Source of the DNA: an uncultured Nioella sp.
GTDB lineage: Bacteria > Pseudomonadota > Alphaproteobacteria > Rhodobacterales > Rhodobacteraceae
DNA: 64,000 bases
NCBI GenBank assembly: GCA_947498125.1
Contig: CANMJH010000002.1
Coordinates: 186,001 to 250,000, forward strand
Reading direction: 5' to 3'
The notes beneath the pieces are model-generated. The model searched no databases. It saw only the letters and a list, made by a program, of their open reading frames with translations, and was not told the origin of the DNA. Shown here piece by piece: positions 45,670-54,184 of the stretch (position 1 is its first letter; every line of letters begins with the position of its first letter). The position numbers were made by a program, and so were the translations under genes.

Positions 45670-45840
45670 CACTCACTACCCCCCTTTTTTGATTATCGCC
45701 CAGCTTATGTCAGCCTTGTTGACTTTCCAAGAATCAATTGATAGCGAAACGCCGGAAAACGTGAAATATTGTGTCCGAAACGGCCATATTCCACGCAATA
45801 AACGCAAATTCGACGAAGAATACCGACGAGAGGAATGACG

Positions 45841-46710
45841 ATGGGTGGAGCATATGATGATCGTGACGGGATGATCTGGATGGATGGCAAGCTCATCCCC
45901 TGGCGTGAGGCCAACGTCCATATCCTGACACATGCGATGCACTATGCCTCTTCTGTTTTTGAAGGTGAGCGCGCGTATAACGGCAAGATCTTTAAATCGG
46001 TAGAGCATTCTGAGCGCCTGAAAACTTCGGCTCAGCTGATCGATTTCGAGGTTCCCTATTCGGTCGAAGAGCTGGAAAAAGCCAAATACGATGTCCTGAA
46101 GGCCAACGGCTGGACCGACGCCTATGTGCGCGCTGTTGCATGGCGTGGCGCGGGTGAGGATATGGGCGTCGCATCCGCCAAAAACCCAGTCCGCGTTGCT
46201 GTCGCCGCGTGGGAATGGGGCAATTACTATGGTGATGCCAAAATGAAGGGCGCAAAGCTGGATATCGCAAAATGGCGCCGTCCTGATCCGGCAACTGCCC
46301 CCAGCCAAGCCAAAGCAGCTGGTCTTTACATGATCTGCACGATGTCCAAACATCAGGCCGAGGCCAAAGGGCGCTCTGACGCGATGATGTTCGATTATCG
46401 CGGGTTGGTTGCCGAAGCGACCGGCGCAAACATCTTTTTTGTCAAAGACGGCGAAGTTCATACACCCAAGCCGGATTGCTTCCTAAATGGCCTGACACGC
46501 CAAACCGTGATCGGCATGTTGAATGAACGCCAGATCAAAGTGCATGAACGCCATATTGAACCCGGTGAGCTTGAAGGCTTCCAGCAATGCTGGCTGACGG
46601 GCACCGCTGCCGAAGTGACACCTGTTGGTCAAATCGGTGACTTCAATTTTGAAGTTGGCGCCCTGACCCGGGAAATCTCGGATGGATATGAAAAGCTGGT
46701 TCGCAGCTAA
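45841..46710 (+). CDS. ilvE: Branched-chain amino-acid aminotransferase
   Basis: A 289-residue PLP enzyme of fold type IV that makes valine, leucine and isoleucine from their oxo acids. HAMHYASSVFEGERAYNG near residue 35 is characteristic of BCAT; FDYRGLVAEATGANIFF and CWLTGTAAEVTPVGQIG are further hallmarks. ATG 45841 has GAGAGGA at a good distance; ATG 45835 would sit too close to that site. A terminator follows. Possible promoter: TTGACT at 45719-45724. It is divergent from petP. Confidence 0.92.
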   Translation: MGGAYDDRDGMIWMDGKLIPWREANVHILTHAMHYASSVFEGERAYNGKIFKSVEHSERLKTSAQLIDFEVPYSVEELEKAKYDVLKANGWTDAYVRAVAWRGAGEDMGVASAKNPVRVAVAAWEWGNYYGDAKMKGAKLDIAKWRRPDPATAPSQAKAAGLYMICTMSKHQAEAKGRSDAMMFDYRGLVAEATGANIFFVKDGEVHTPKPDCFLNGLTRQTVIGMLNERQIKVHERHIEPGELEGFQQCWLTGTAAEVTPVGQIGDFNFEVGALTREISDGYEKLVRS

Positions 46711-46738
46711 ACATCGAAAAATTATCTAAAATGAAAAT

Positions 46739-46774
46739 GACCCCGCCTCCTGCCAGAGACGGGGTCAATTTTTT
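46739..46774 (+). terminator. Rho-independent terminator of ilvE
   Basis: GACCCCG (46739-46745) pairs with CGGGGTC (46760-46766) and is followed by AATTTTTT. It lies 28 bases after the ilvE stop codon. Confidence 0.85.
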
Positions 46775-46796
46775 CTGCTCTGCCCCTAGCTTGGAT

Positions 46797-46940
46797 TTGT
46801 AGTTCCCCGACGGAGCAGACTGGGTGGGGGCAAGAAACCGCTCCGTCGGGGCGAGACAATGCTCGTCACTACAAGGATTAGTAATGACGTTACCGAAAGG
46901 CGAGATGAGGGAAGGCCAAGGGCAAGTCACAGGCCCTTTT
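46797..46940 (+). ncRNA. Structured intergenic element, possible small RNA or leader
   Basis: An outer stem TTGTAGT (46797-46803) and ACTACAA (46868-46874) encloses a perfect 12-base stem CCCCGACGGAGC (46805-46816) with GCTCCGTCGGGG (46840-46851), then a small hairpin CGAG...CTCG (46852-46865). This forms a three-way junction. A second hairpin AAGGGC (46918-46923) with GCCCTTTT (46933-46940) downstream looks like a weak terminator. I could not match it to a known class. It lies between the ilvE terminator and the DUF2794 gene. Orientation is unproved. Confidence 0.4.
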
Positions 46941-46998
46941 ATGGCAATATAAAGGCAGCGCTTGATTTGGCAGAAAAACAGGTTCAGTCTTATCCGTA

Positions 46999-47340
46999 AT
47001 GGTCATGCATTTTCAGCCCACCGGCCCCGCGGGTAGCCCAAACCAAGTCGCGTTTCATCGAACCGAATTGAGTGTCATTCTCGGCCTGTATGGCCGCATG
47101 GTTGCAGCCGGAGAGTGGCGGGATTACGGGATTTCTCATCTCAAAGACGTTGCCGTTTTTTCGATCTTTCGGCGCGCGGCTGAACAGCCGATGTATCGCA
47201 TCGAAAAGCGCCCCAAACTTGCCGGAAAACAGGGAATGTATTCGGTGATCGGCATGGATGGCCGCATCCTGAAACGGGGCCATGACTTGCGCGCCGTGCT
47301 TCGGGTGTTGGAGCGCAAACTGATCCGGGCTGTTGATTAA
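46999..47340 (+). CDS. DUF2794 family protein
   Basis: A 113-residue protein of the DUF2794 type, found in Alphaproteobacteria. Recognisable parts are HRTELSVILGLYGRMVAAGE and WRDYGISHLKDVAVFSIFRR; a basic C-terminus follows (ILKRGHDLRAVLRVLERKLI). The function is not known. Two starts are possible (46999 or ATG 47005). It lies alone, convergent with the NlpC gene nine bases away, and downstream of the structured element, which may be in its leader. Confidence 0.82.
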   Translation: MVMHFQPTGPAGSPNQVAFHRTELSVILGLYGRMVAAGEWRDYGISHLKDVAVFSIFRRAAEQPMYRIEKRPKLAGKQGMYSVIGMDGRILKRGHDLRAVLRVLERKLIRAVD

Positions 47341-47349
47341 GCTATTCGA

Positions 47350-48177
47350 TTAACCCAATCGCCGTTTTGACACGACAGGGCCTTCCCCTTTCGCCGCAAT
47401 CCGCGCAACTGCTTCTTCGAAAGGTTCATATGCAACCGCCATATGCGTGGCATTGGCGTGTAGCAGCATATCTTGGTTGGCCAGAAAGCCGACATGACCT
47501 TTCCAAAACACCAGATCCCCACGTTGAAGCGGTTCCCCGTCCTGCACCTCGCGGCCCAAGACCATTTGCTGATCAGAATCGCGCGGGCAGTCCATCCCGC
47601 AAGCCAGAAGCGCCATTTGCACAAGACCCGAGCAATCAATGCCCCACCGACTGTTCCCGCCCCAAAGATATGGCGAGCCAAGGAAGTAATCTGCCACCCC
47701 AACAACATCCGAGAAACGTGCCTTAATCGGCTGCACATGAGGGCGCGGGATGAAATGGCCTGTGTGAATGCGAATATGGTTCTCTGTTTCTTCGACCGCG
47801 CGCACTTGCGAGCCAAAATAGACCGAAACATCTGGGGGGGATTTCACATCTGGCTTGGGATAAAGATGCGTTGCGGGTGCCGCGACCCAATGCGTCGGTG
47901 CCTCTGGCGCGCCAAGCGCCCCGGATAAGACGTAACCAACCTGACCATCCCGTTCGGCCTGCCCAAAAGAGAAGCCATCATAGCTTTCGAGAACCAAGAA
48001 CGTCTCACCAAACAATAATTGACTGGCCCGCGCGCCGCGCGGTGCCATCGTGATATTCGCCATAGGTTGTTGGATCATCATCCGGCGCCCGTCCGAATAT
48101 TTCTCGGCATTGACCTGACCTTTAAGAGAGCTGTGCGCAACGCGGCCGTTCGATGGGGTTATCCTTGGATCTCTCAT
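47350..48177 (-). CDS. NlpC/P60 (C40) cysteine peptidase
   Basis: A 275-residue peptidase. An N-terminal SH3-like region (about 40-150) precedes the catalytic domain: YLWGGNSRWGIDCSGLVQMA holds the catalytic Cys, and GHVGFLANQDMLLHANATH the histidine. It would cut D-glutamyl-DAP links in murein peptides. No signal peptide is seen, which suggests a cytoplasmic recycling role. It overlaps the M17 aminopeptidase gene upstream as ATGA; the pair could degrade imported muropeptides in sequence. Confidence 0.9.
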   Translation of the reverse strand: MRDPRITPSNGRVAHSSLKGQVNAEKYSDGRRMMIQQPMANITMAPRGARASQLLFGETFLVLESYDGFSFGQAERDGQVGYVLSGALGAPEAPTHWVAAPATHLYPKPDVKSPPDVSVYFGSQVRAVEETENHIRIHTGHFIPRPHVQPIKARFSDVVGVADYFLGSPYLWGGNSRWGIDCSGLVQMALLACGMDCPRDSDQQMVLGREVQDGEPLQRGDLVFWKGHVGFLANQDMLLHANATHMAVAYEPFEEAVARIAAKGEGPVVSKRRLG

Positions 48178-49556
48178 GCGAGCATCCCTTTTTCCAACGC
48201 CTCAAGCAGCGCGCGTGTTCCTTGACCAACACCGCCCTTTGGGCGCGCAGGTTTGGATGTCGGTTGCCAGCCATACATATCGAAATGCAGGTAGCGATTT
48301 ACGGGCGCAAAGCGGCGTAGGAATAGGGCGGCGGTAATTGAGCCTGCAAAACCTCCCTTGGGTGCATTGTCCAAATCCGCGATGCCGGGTTCGATCATGT
48401 CGTCATAGGGATCGTGAAATGGCAGTCGCCAAACAGGGTCAGCGGTCATCGCAGCTGCGCTGGTAAGTGATGCTGCCACGCCTTCGTCATCGGTGTAAAA
48501 CGGTGCCAGATCTGGGCCAACGGCCACCCGCGCGGCGCCGGTCAGAGTTGCCATCGACACCATAAGATCAGGGTTGCCCTCGGCCCCCAAGGCCAAGGCA
48601 TCTGCCAAAACCAGCCGCCCTTCGGCGTCCGTATTGTTAATCTCGACCGTCGCACCATTGCGAGCCGTCAAAATATCACCGGGGCGGAACGCGTTGCCCG
48701 AGACCGAATTTTCGACGGCAGGGATCAGGATGCGCAAACGCATTTTTAGACCCAAGGCCATAATCATATGCGCCAAACCCAGAACGGCGGCAGATCCGCC
48801 CATGTCTTTCTTCATCAAACCCATCGATGCGCCGGGTTTTAAGTTGAGGCCGCCGGTATCAAAACAAACACCCTTGCCGACAAGCGTCACCGACGGGCCT
48901 GCATTGCCCCAAAGCATTTCGATCAGACGCGGCGCACTGGCTGACGCGCGACCCACGGCGTGAACCAACGGGAAGTTTTGCTCCAATAGCGCCTCGCCGG
49001 TCACGACCGAGATGTCCGCGCCATGGCGTTCCGCAAGATCCCGGGCGGCAGCTTCTAATTCGGCTGGGCCCATATCCGATGTTGGCGTGTTGATAAGATC
49101 CCGCGTCAGTGCCTCGCCTTCGGCAATGATCTCTAACCGGCGGGCGTTCAAACCTTTTGGGGCAACGAACATTGCCTTGGCGGGCGGGTTATCTTTGTAG
49201 CGGTCAAATCGGTAGCAAGACAGCAAATACCCCAGACCGATCTCTTCGGCATCTGTTTGATATACTGTGCCGTCCAGCGCATAGATCCCACTTGGCAAAC
49301 CCGCAATCGCGGCGCCGGGGCCAAATCGATGCTTTTTGCGAGCAACCTCATCCCCGATGCCGATCAAAACCCGCGCAATGGTGCCTTCGGGGCCCGGCAA
49401 AATGCAGGTCTTGCCGTAACCGCCCGAAAAACCGGTCGCGCGCGCCCATGCCCCCTGCGCCGATGGAAGGTCAGACAGGCAATCGTCAAGTGATGCCGAT
49501 GCAATCAACGTGACGGGAATGGCAGCATTGTTTTCGGGCGCAAATTGCAGAGTCAT
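48174..49556 (-). CDS. M17 leucyl aminopeptidase family protein
   Basis: A 460-residue zinc or manganese aminopeptidase. The metal-site motifs are VGKGVCFDTGGLNLKPG, KKDMGGSA and the signature NNTDAEGRLVLADAL. The N-terminal domain (1-170) is the variable macro-like region. It removes N-terminal residues from peptides; its overlap with the NlpC/P60 gene suggests use on murein peptides. It is shorter than E. coli PepA (503), as in related alphaproteobacterial proteins. Confidence 0.92.
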   Translation of the reverse strand: MTLQFAPENNAAIPVTLIASASLDDCLSDLPSAQGAWARATGFSGGYGKTCILPGPEGTIARVLIGIGDEVARKKHRFGPGAAIAGLPSGIYALDGTVYQTDAEEIGLGYLLSCYRFDRYKDNPPAKAMFVAPKGLNARRLEIIAEGEALTRDLINTPTSDMGPAELEAAARDLAERHGADISVVTGEALLEQNFPLVHAVGRASASAPRLIEMLWGNAGPSVTLVGKGVCFDTGGLNLKPGASMGLMKKDMGGSAAVLGLAHMIMALGLKMRLRILIPAVENSVSGNAFRPGDILTARNGATVEINNTDAEGRLVLADALALGAEGNPDLMVSMATLTGAARVAVGPDLAPFYTDDEGVAASLTSAAAMTADPVWRLPFHDPYDDMIEPGIADLDNAPKGGFAGSITAALFLRRFAPVNRYLHFDMYGWQPTSKPARPKGGVGQGTRALLEALEKGMLA

Positions 49557-49619
49557 GGGATTCCGTCACAGTTGGGTACCGCCTCACACTAATGCCCATG
49601 ACGGCAGTCGCAAGACAGA

Positions 49620-50003
49620 TCAACCAGACAAGTCCTCAAGATCCCAAATTGCGTGAATTGACCGGTCCCCGATCCGGCAAAGACGCGATACTGTGGCCGT
49701 AAGGGCAACTTCATTTTGCGTTTCCATACAAAACAAAACATCCCTGGAGACGCGGGCGAGAGTCGCCATGCCAATATGCTCGGAAACTTCGGCTAAGGAC
49801 CGAACCGGCACACGCAACCCATCTGTTTCCCCACGGGCCTTGACCTTGCCAATTTCCCGCAACAGCAGACTAATTGTTTCAAGGGCCTTTGCTACTTCAT
49901 GTTCGGCCCGCACTTCTCCGATCTCGGCGCAAAGCCGTTCCAACTGATCGGGATTAAATCGCGCAGGTTCTTCAACCCGCAACACGGTGACTAACTGCTC
50001 CAT
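49620..50003 (-). CDS. Conserved-looking protein of unknown function
   Basis: A 127-residue soluble protein without signal or membrane segments; the frame is rich in Glu and Arg, with predicted long helices (FNPDQLERLCAEIGEVRAEH, then VAKALETISLLLREIGKV). A single cysteine (CRIGDRSIHAIWDLE) lies near the end. It resembles short helical regulatory proteins of Alphaproteobacteria, but I cannot name the family. ATG 50003 has GGAGCGAG upstream. It is divergent from the carbonic anhydrase gene. Confidence 0.6.
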   Translation of the reverse strand: MEQLVTVLRVEEPARFNPDQLERLCAEIGEVRAEHEVAKALETISLLLREIGKVKARGETDGLRVPVRSLAEVSEHIGMATLARVSRDVLFCMETQNEVALTATVSRLCRIGDRSIHAIWDLEDLSG

Positions 50004-50145
50004 TGCTCGCTCCAACTACTCCGCCCCCACGGATGAAGTGCAATTTGGCGCAGCATCCTGAAGAAAGGGTTGAGATGTGGTCGAAAAAAAGCTCGATATT
50101 TCGAGGAATGCGACATATTACGGGCCGGAATGAAGGAGAGCCTAC

Positions 50146-50796
50146 ATGTCCGACGCCAAAGCTTTGCCCGCGTACCTTGTCCGCCGTTATCAGTCCTGGA
50201 AGGCAACGCAATTCGCCGAAAATGAGGCTTGGTTCAAGAACCTTGCTACAGCTGGACAACACCCTCGGGCGATGCTGATCTCGTGCTGTGACAGCCGTGT
50301 ACAAGGCACGACGATCTTTGGAGCAGATGCAGGCGAGTTCTTTATCCATAGAAACATTGCCAACCTTGTTCCGCCCTACGGCCCTGACGGGGCGCATCAC
50401 GGCACCTCGGCCACAGTGGAGTATGCCGTTACCGCTCTGAAAGTAGCGCATATTATAATACTGGGCCATTCCGGGTGTGGCGGCGTCGATGGGTGTATTC
50501 AGATGTGTTCTGGCAACGCGCCCGCGCTAGAAGAAACCAATAGTTTTGTTGGGCGATGGGTCGATATTCTGCGACCAACTTGTGAAGAATTACTGTCGAT
50601 CGAAGACCCAAAACTGCGTCAGACATCGCTGGAAAAACGCGGCGTTGTTGCCTCGCTTGATAACTTGATGACCTTTCCGTTTGTCGCAGAGGCCGTGAAG
50701 GACGGTACACTCAGCATTCATGGCGTTTGGCATGACATCGGATCAGGCCAGTTAGAAATGTATGAAGCGGCATCAGATGATTTTGTAAAAGTTTAA
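50146..50796 (+). CDS. Beta-class carbonic anhydrase
   Basis: A 216-residue zinc enzyme that interconverts CO2 and bicarbonate. The ligands are Cys47 in CCDSRVQ, His108 and Cys111 in GHSGCGGV; Asp49 and Arg51 complete the active-site dyad. FIHRNIANLVPPY is also typical. AAGGAGA precedes the ATG. It is a single-gene unit. Confidence 0.95.
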   Translation: MSDAKALPAYLVRRYQSWKATQFAENEAWFKNLATAGQHPRAMLISCCDSRVQGTTIFGADAGEFFIHRNIANLVPPYGPDGAHHGTSATVEYAVTALKVAHIIILGHSGCGGVDGCIQMCSGNAPALEETNSFVGRWVDILRPTCEELLSIEDPKLRQTSLEKRGVVASLDNLMTFPFVAEAVKDGTLSIHGVWHDIGSGQLEMYEAASDDFVKV

Positions 50797-50897
50797 CGAC
50801 TTTTCGCGCAAATCCCGCCATTTTCCTTTTTTGTCTCATCTGCGTCTTGCCTGCCGTGGTAAGATGGGTCGAAGGATTTTTCATAAGGAATTTCTAA

Positions 50898-51428
50898 ATG
50901 CGCTTTCTAAAACGCGTCCTCATCGGCCTTATCTTCATTATCGCAGTGGCGGCAGCGACGTCATACACGCAACCGCGCTATGTCACTGTCGAACGTTCAA
51001 TCGACATCGCCGCCCCACCCGCCGACGTTTTTGTTCAGGTAAATTCCTTGCAAAACGGCGCGGATTGGTCGCCTTGGCTGGCCCTCGATCCCGAGACCGA
51101 GCTTACCTATGACGGCCCCGAGTCCGGGGTCGGAAATTCCATGACCTGGGCCTCGGAGAACCCGAGTGTTGGCCGTGGCAGTCAGGAAATCGTCGAAAGC
51201 CTCGAAGATCAGCGTGTAGAAACCGCAATGTCTATGGAGGGGATGAACCCCGGCCGCGCATGGTTTGACCTCGAAGAAACGTCAACTGGCACCACCCTGA
51301 CGTGGGGGCTTGAGGCCGATATGGGCAATTCACCAATAGGGCGTTGGGTTGGCGCTATGATGGACGGGCTAGTCGGCGCGGATTTTGAGGCCGGATTGGC
51401 GAATATCCGCGACCTGGTCGAAGGGTAA
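50898..51428 (+). CDS. SRPBCC (START-like) protein with N-terminal membrane anchor
   Basis: A 176-residue protein. An uncleaved hydrophobic N-terminus (FLKRVLIGLIFIIAVAAATS) precedes a SRPBCC or polyketide-cyclase-like fold: VERSIDIAAPPADVFVQVNS, then WASENPSVGRGSQEIVESLE. The fold binds hydrophobic ligands; here it would face the periplasm if the anchor is as drawn. A terminator follows the gene. No functional partner is adjacent. Confidence 0.82.
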   Translation: MRFLKRVLIGLIFIIAVAAATSYTQPRYVTVERSIDIAAPPADVFVQVNSLQNGADWSPWLALDPETELTYDGPESGVGNSMTWASENPSVGRGSQEIVESLEDQRVETAMSMEGMNPGRAWFDLEETSTGTTLTWGLEADMGNSPIGRWVGAMMDGLVGADFEAGLANIRDLVEG

Positions 51429-51452
51429 ACACACCTCCAAAACCACCTATCG

Positions 51453-51487
51453 GGGCATGCGCGGCACAGGCTGGCATGCCCTTTTTT
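51453..51487 (+). terminator. Rho-independent terminator after the SRPBCC gene
   Basis: GGGCATGC (51453-51460) pairs with GCATGCCC (51474-51481) around a 13-base loop and is followed by TTTTTT. Confidence 0.85.
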
Positions 51488-51601
51488 GAACTTTAGGCCT
51501 GCTTGGCGCGTCCAACCCCGCAGAAGGCATGGAAATCCTGCCTTTGCCAGAGCGCTACAATTTGGCACTTTGAATTAACTTTAGAGCGGCAAAGGCAATT
51601 T

Positions 51602-52246
51602 ATGACCCTGAACACCCTTCTCGCAACCATCATGGCCTTTGCGATCGAGCTTCTGGCGCGGGTTGTCACCGCTGTGCGGGCCATTTGGGATGGGGTTGAG
51701 CCGGTGCCAAGCAAACGTGTTTATTTCGCCAATCACACCAGCAATGGGGATTTTGTGCTGATCTGGACTGTGCTTCCTCCCCATATGCGCGCCCAAACCC
51801 GGCCGGTTGCGGCGGGCGATTACTGGCTGACGTCGAAGCTGCGCAGTTTTATCGGGCGTGAAGTGTTCAATGCCGTTTTGATCGACCGCAACCCCGACAC
51901 GCGCGCCGAAGATCCCGTAAGCCAGATGTGCGATGCGCTGGATGAAGGCAGTTCCTTAATCATATTTCCAGAGGGCACACGAAATACTGGAAGCGAGCCC
52001 TTGCTTCCGTTCAAAACCGGCCTTTTTCATCTGGCAACAGCCCGCCGCGACGTTGATCTGGTGCCGGTCTGGATCGAAAACCTGAATCAAGTAATGCCCA
52101 AGGGTGAGGTTATTCCGATACCTTTGATGTGCACTGTGCGGTTTGGCGCAGCCCTGCGTTTGCAAGAGGGCGAAAGCAAAGAGGATTTTCTGGCCCGATC
52201 CCATGACGCCTTGCTGGCCCTTCAAGACAAAGGAGATGCCGCATGA
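51602..52246 (+). CDS. 1-acyl-glycerol-3-phosphate acyltransferase-like (PlsC family)
   Basis: A 214-residue membrane-associated acyltransferase. The catalytic H-x4-D is NHTSNGD, and the substrate-binding motif is FPEGTRNTGSE. It could acylate lysophosphatidate or another glycerolipid. ATG 51602 has AAAGG upstream; a longer frame has no ribosome site. It is the first gene of a four-gene operon that continues with CdsA-like, a small membrane protein and CDP-alcohol-phosphatidyltransferase-like genes, all overlapping. Confidence 0.88.
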   Translation: MTLNTLLATIMAFAIELLARVVTAVRAIWDGVEPVPSKRVYFANHTSNGDFVLIWTVLPPHMRAQTRPVAAGDYWLTSKLRSFIGREVFNAVLIDRNPDTRAEDPVSQMCDALDEGSSLIIFPEGTRNTGSEPLLPFKTGLFHLATARRDVDLVPVWIENLNQVMPKGEVIPIPLMCTVRFGAALRLQEGESKEDFLARSHDALLALQDKGDAA

Positions 52247-53184
52247 GCGCCCCCGTTGAATTCATTCTGCTCATTGCTGGCGTTTTGGCGGTTTTGACTG
52301 TTGCCTCGGTCGCGGCTGCGATGCTGAAGCGCCGGTCACCTGAACCAGACCCGGTTATTGAAAACCTCATTGCGCGAACCAAGGCGTGGTGGGCGATGGT
52401 GGCATGCCTGTCTGTCGCAATGCTTTTTGGGCGGGCGGGCGCCGTATTGCTGTTTGCGGTCCTTTCCTTTGCGGCGATGCGCGAGTTTCTGACGCTCACT
52501 GCCAAGTCCAGGGCAGACCACTACGCGCTGGCGGCTGCATTCTTTGTCGTTTTACCGATCCAATATTACCTTATCTGGGTCGGGTGGTACGGGCTCTATT
52601 CCATTTTCATCCCGGTCTATGCTTTCCTGTTTCTGCCCATCATCTCGGCCCTCAGGGGTGAGACCGAGAACTTCCTCACGCGCGTTTCGGAAACGCAATG
52701 GGGCCTGATGATCTGCGTCTTTGCGGCCAGTCACGTACCGGCGTTACTTACCCTTCAGATTGAGGGGTTCGAAGGAAAATCCATTCTGCTGATCGCGTTT
52801 TTGGTGGTCGTCGTCCAAGGCTCGGACGTGCTGCAATATGTGTTTGGAAAGCTTTTCGGAAAACACAAAATCGCGCCTGTCCTCTCGCCCTCCAAAACAT
52901 GGGAGGGGTTTTTGGGCGGCATAGGATCAGCCAGCCTTTTGGGCGGATGTCTGTGGTGGATGACTCCCTTCACCTTTTGGCAGGCACTGCTGGTGTCACT
53001 TGTGATCACCATCATGGGCTTTTTCGGGGGCCTCGTGATGTCAGCCATCAAGCGCGACAAAGGCGTCAAGGATTGGGGGCATCTGATCGCAGGTCACGGC
53101 GGCTTTATTGACCGGCTCGACAGCGTCGTCTTTTCCGCCCCGATCTTTTTCCACGTTGTTCGCTATTTTTGGATCACCGGATGA
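52243..53184 (+). CDS. Phosphatidate cytidylyltransferase-like (CdsA family, YnbB type)
   Basis: A 313-residue inner-membrane enzyme with about eight hydrophobic segments. The CdsA signature occurs near the C-terminus: SAIKRDKGVKDWGHLIAGHG then GFIDRLDSVVF. It would form CDP-diacylglycerol or a related CDP-lipid. AAAGGAGA lies before the ATG, which overlaps the acyltransferase stop. A housekeeping cdsA is presumably elsewhere, since this copy sits in an accessory-looking operon similar in content to E. coli ynbA-ynbB. Confidence 0.9.
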   Translation: MSAPVEFILLIAGVLAVLTVASVAAAMLKRRSPEPDPVIENLIARTKAWWAMVACLSVAMLFGRAGAVLLFAVLSFAAMREFLTLTAKSRADHYALAAAFFVVLPIQYYLIWVGWYGLYSIFIPVYAFLFLPIISALRGETENFLTRVSETQWGLMICVFAASHVPALLTLQIEGFEGKSILLIAFLVVVVQGSDVLQYVFGKLFGKHKIAPVLSPSKTWEGFLGGIGSASLLGGCLWWMTPFTFWQALLVSLVITIMGFFGGLVMSAIKRDKGVKDWGHLIAGHGGFIDRLDSVVFSAPIFFHVVRYFWITG

Positions 53185-53549
53185 GCCTGTTGCGCGATAA
53201 ATCGGTTCATGCTGCCGGGGGCTTCCTCTTGATGGGCGTTTGGGCCGCTTATGCCAATCGAGGCTTTCCGATGCCCGCACCGATTATTGCGGCAGGCGTT
53301 CAGGGGCTGATCACGATGATGATCACCCTTTTTCTGAAGCAAGTGATTGAAGGGATTTTCCACCAAACAAACGGTGCGCTACGGATCATCCTGCCAACCC
53401 TCGCGGCATTCGCCATCTCGCTCACATTGCTGACGCTCTTTCACGGGCTGGTTGGCACACCTGCGTTTCTGGCGACGATCTCCGTGCCGCTTTCTGTTTC
53501 AACCAGCTATGCTTTTTTCTATTCTTTAGCTTTGAGGACTCATGTCTGA
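53181..53549 (+). CDS. Small membrane protein of a phospholipid operon
   Basis: A 122-residue protein with about four hydrophobic segments and a short charged loop (LKQVIEGIFHQTNGALR). No known domain is recognised. Its ATG overlaps the cdsA-like stop, and its end overlaps the next gene by eight bases, so it belongs to the same operon; a role as a membrane partner or flippase-like protein is inference. Confidence 0.7.
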   Translation: MSLLRDKSVHAAGGFLLMGVWAAYANRGFPMPAPIIAAGVQGLITMMITLFLKQVIEGIFHQTNGALRIILPTLAAFAISLTLLTLFHGLVGTPAFLATISVPLSVSTSYAFFYSLALRTHV

Positions 53550-54171
53550 ACGCCGCCCTATCGCCAGCCGCGACACCAAACTTGCCGCCCGCATCGCCAA
53601 ACGGCTTGTCGATCGTGGCGTGTCACCCAACCACATATCGCAAGCGTCAATGGCGTTTGCCGCAGTGGCCGGGGGCGCGTTTTGGCTAGCGGGCATAACC
53701 AGCGGTCTCCTCTTCGTCATAACCTTGATCGTCACGGCCCTTGGCTGCCAAGGGCGGCTCTTGTGCAACCTATTCGACGGCATGGTCGCGGTAGAGGGCG
53801 GGCGCGGTGAGGCAGACGGGCCTTTCTGGAACGAAGCCCCCGACCGGGTGGCCGATCTGTTGATTTTGGTGGGCCTTGGTCTTGGCACGGGAAACGCGGC
53901 CCTTGGTTGGGCCGCAGCAGCGCTCGCCATCGGAACGGCTTATGTGCGCGAACTGGGAAGCGCCCAAAACCTACCCGCAGATTTCCGCGGGCCTATGGCA
54001 AAACCACAGCGCATGGCCGTCGCCACGGTCGCCGCAATCATTGCAATCTTCGTACCACTTATTTTCGGGATTCCCGTTCTGACCATCGCGCTTTGGGTCA
54101 TTACCATCGGGACGGCTGCTACGATTATCCGTCGTAGCGTCGGATTGATCGCGGCGCTCAAATCACGTTGA
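53542..54171 (+). CDS. CDP-alcohol phosphatidyltransferase-family protein (YnbA-like)
   Basis: A 209-residue membrane enzyme with about five hydrophobic segments. The catalytic motif D-G-x2-A-R-x8-G-x3-D-x3-D is present in altered form: CNLFDGMVAVEGGRGEADG then PFWNEAPDRVAD; the usual arginine after DGxxA is valine. It would replace CMP of a CDP-lipid with an alcohol, but the headgroup is unknown. TTTGAGGA precedes the start. It ends the four-gene operon and converges on asd 13 bases away. Confidence 0.82.
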   Translation: MSERRPIASRDTKLAARIAKRLVDRGVSPNHISQASMAFAAVAGGAFWLAGITSGLLFVITLIVTALGCQGRLLCNLFDGMVAVEGGRGEADGPFWNEAPDRVADLLILVGLGLGTGNAALGWAAAALAIGTAYVRELGSAQNLPADFRGPMAKPQRMAVATVAAIIAIFVPLIFGIPVLTIALWVITIGTAATIIRRSVGLIAALKSR

Positions 54172-54184
54172 GCGCCGCTAAGTC

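Noticed and set aside
46643-46930. A 95-codon frame on the minus strand over the ilvE end and the structured gap
   Set aside because: It runs through a terminator and strong palindromes and has no domain or ribosome site; the structure explains the sequence better.
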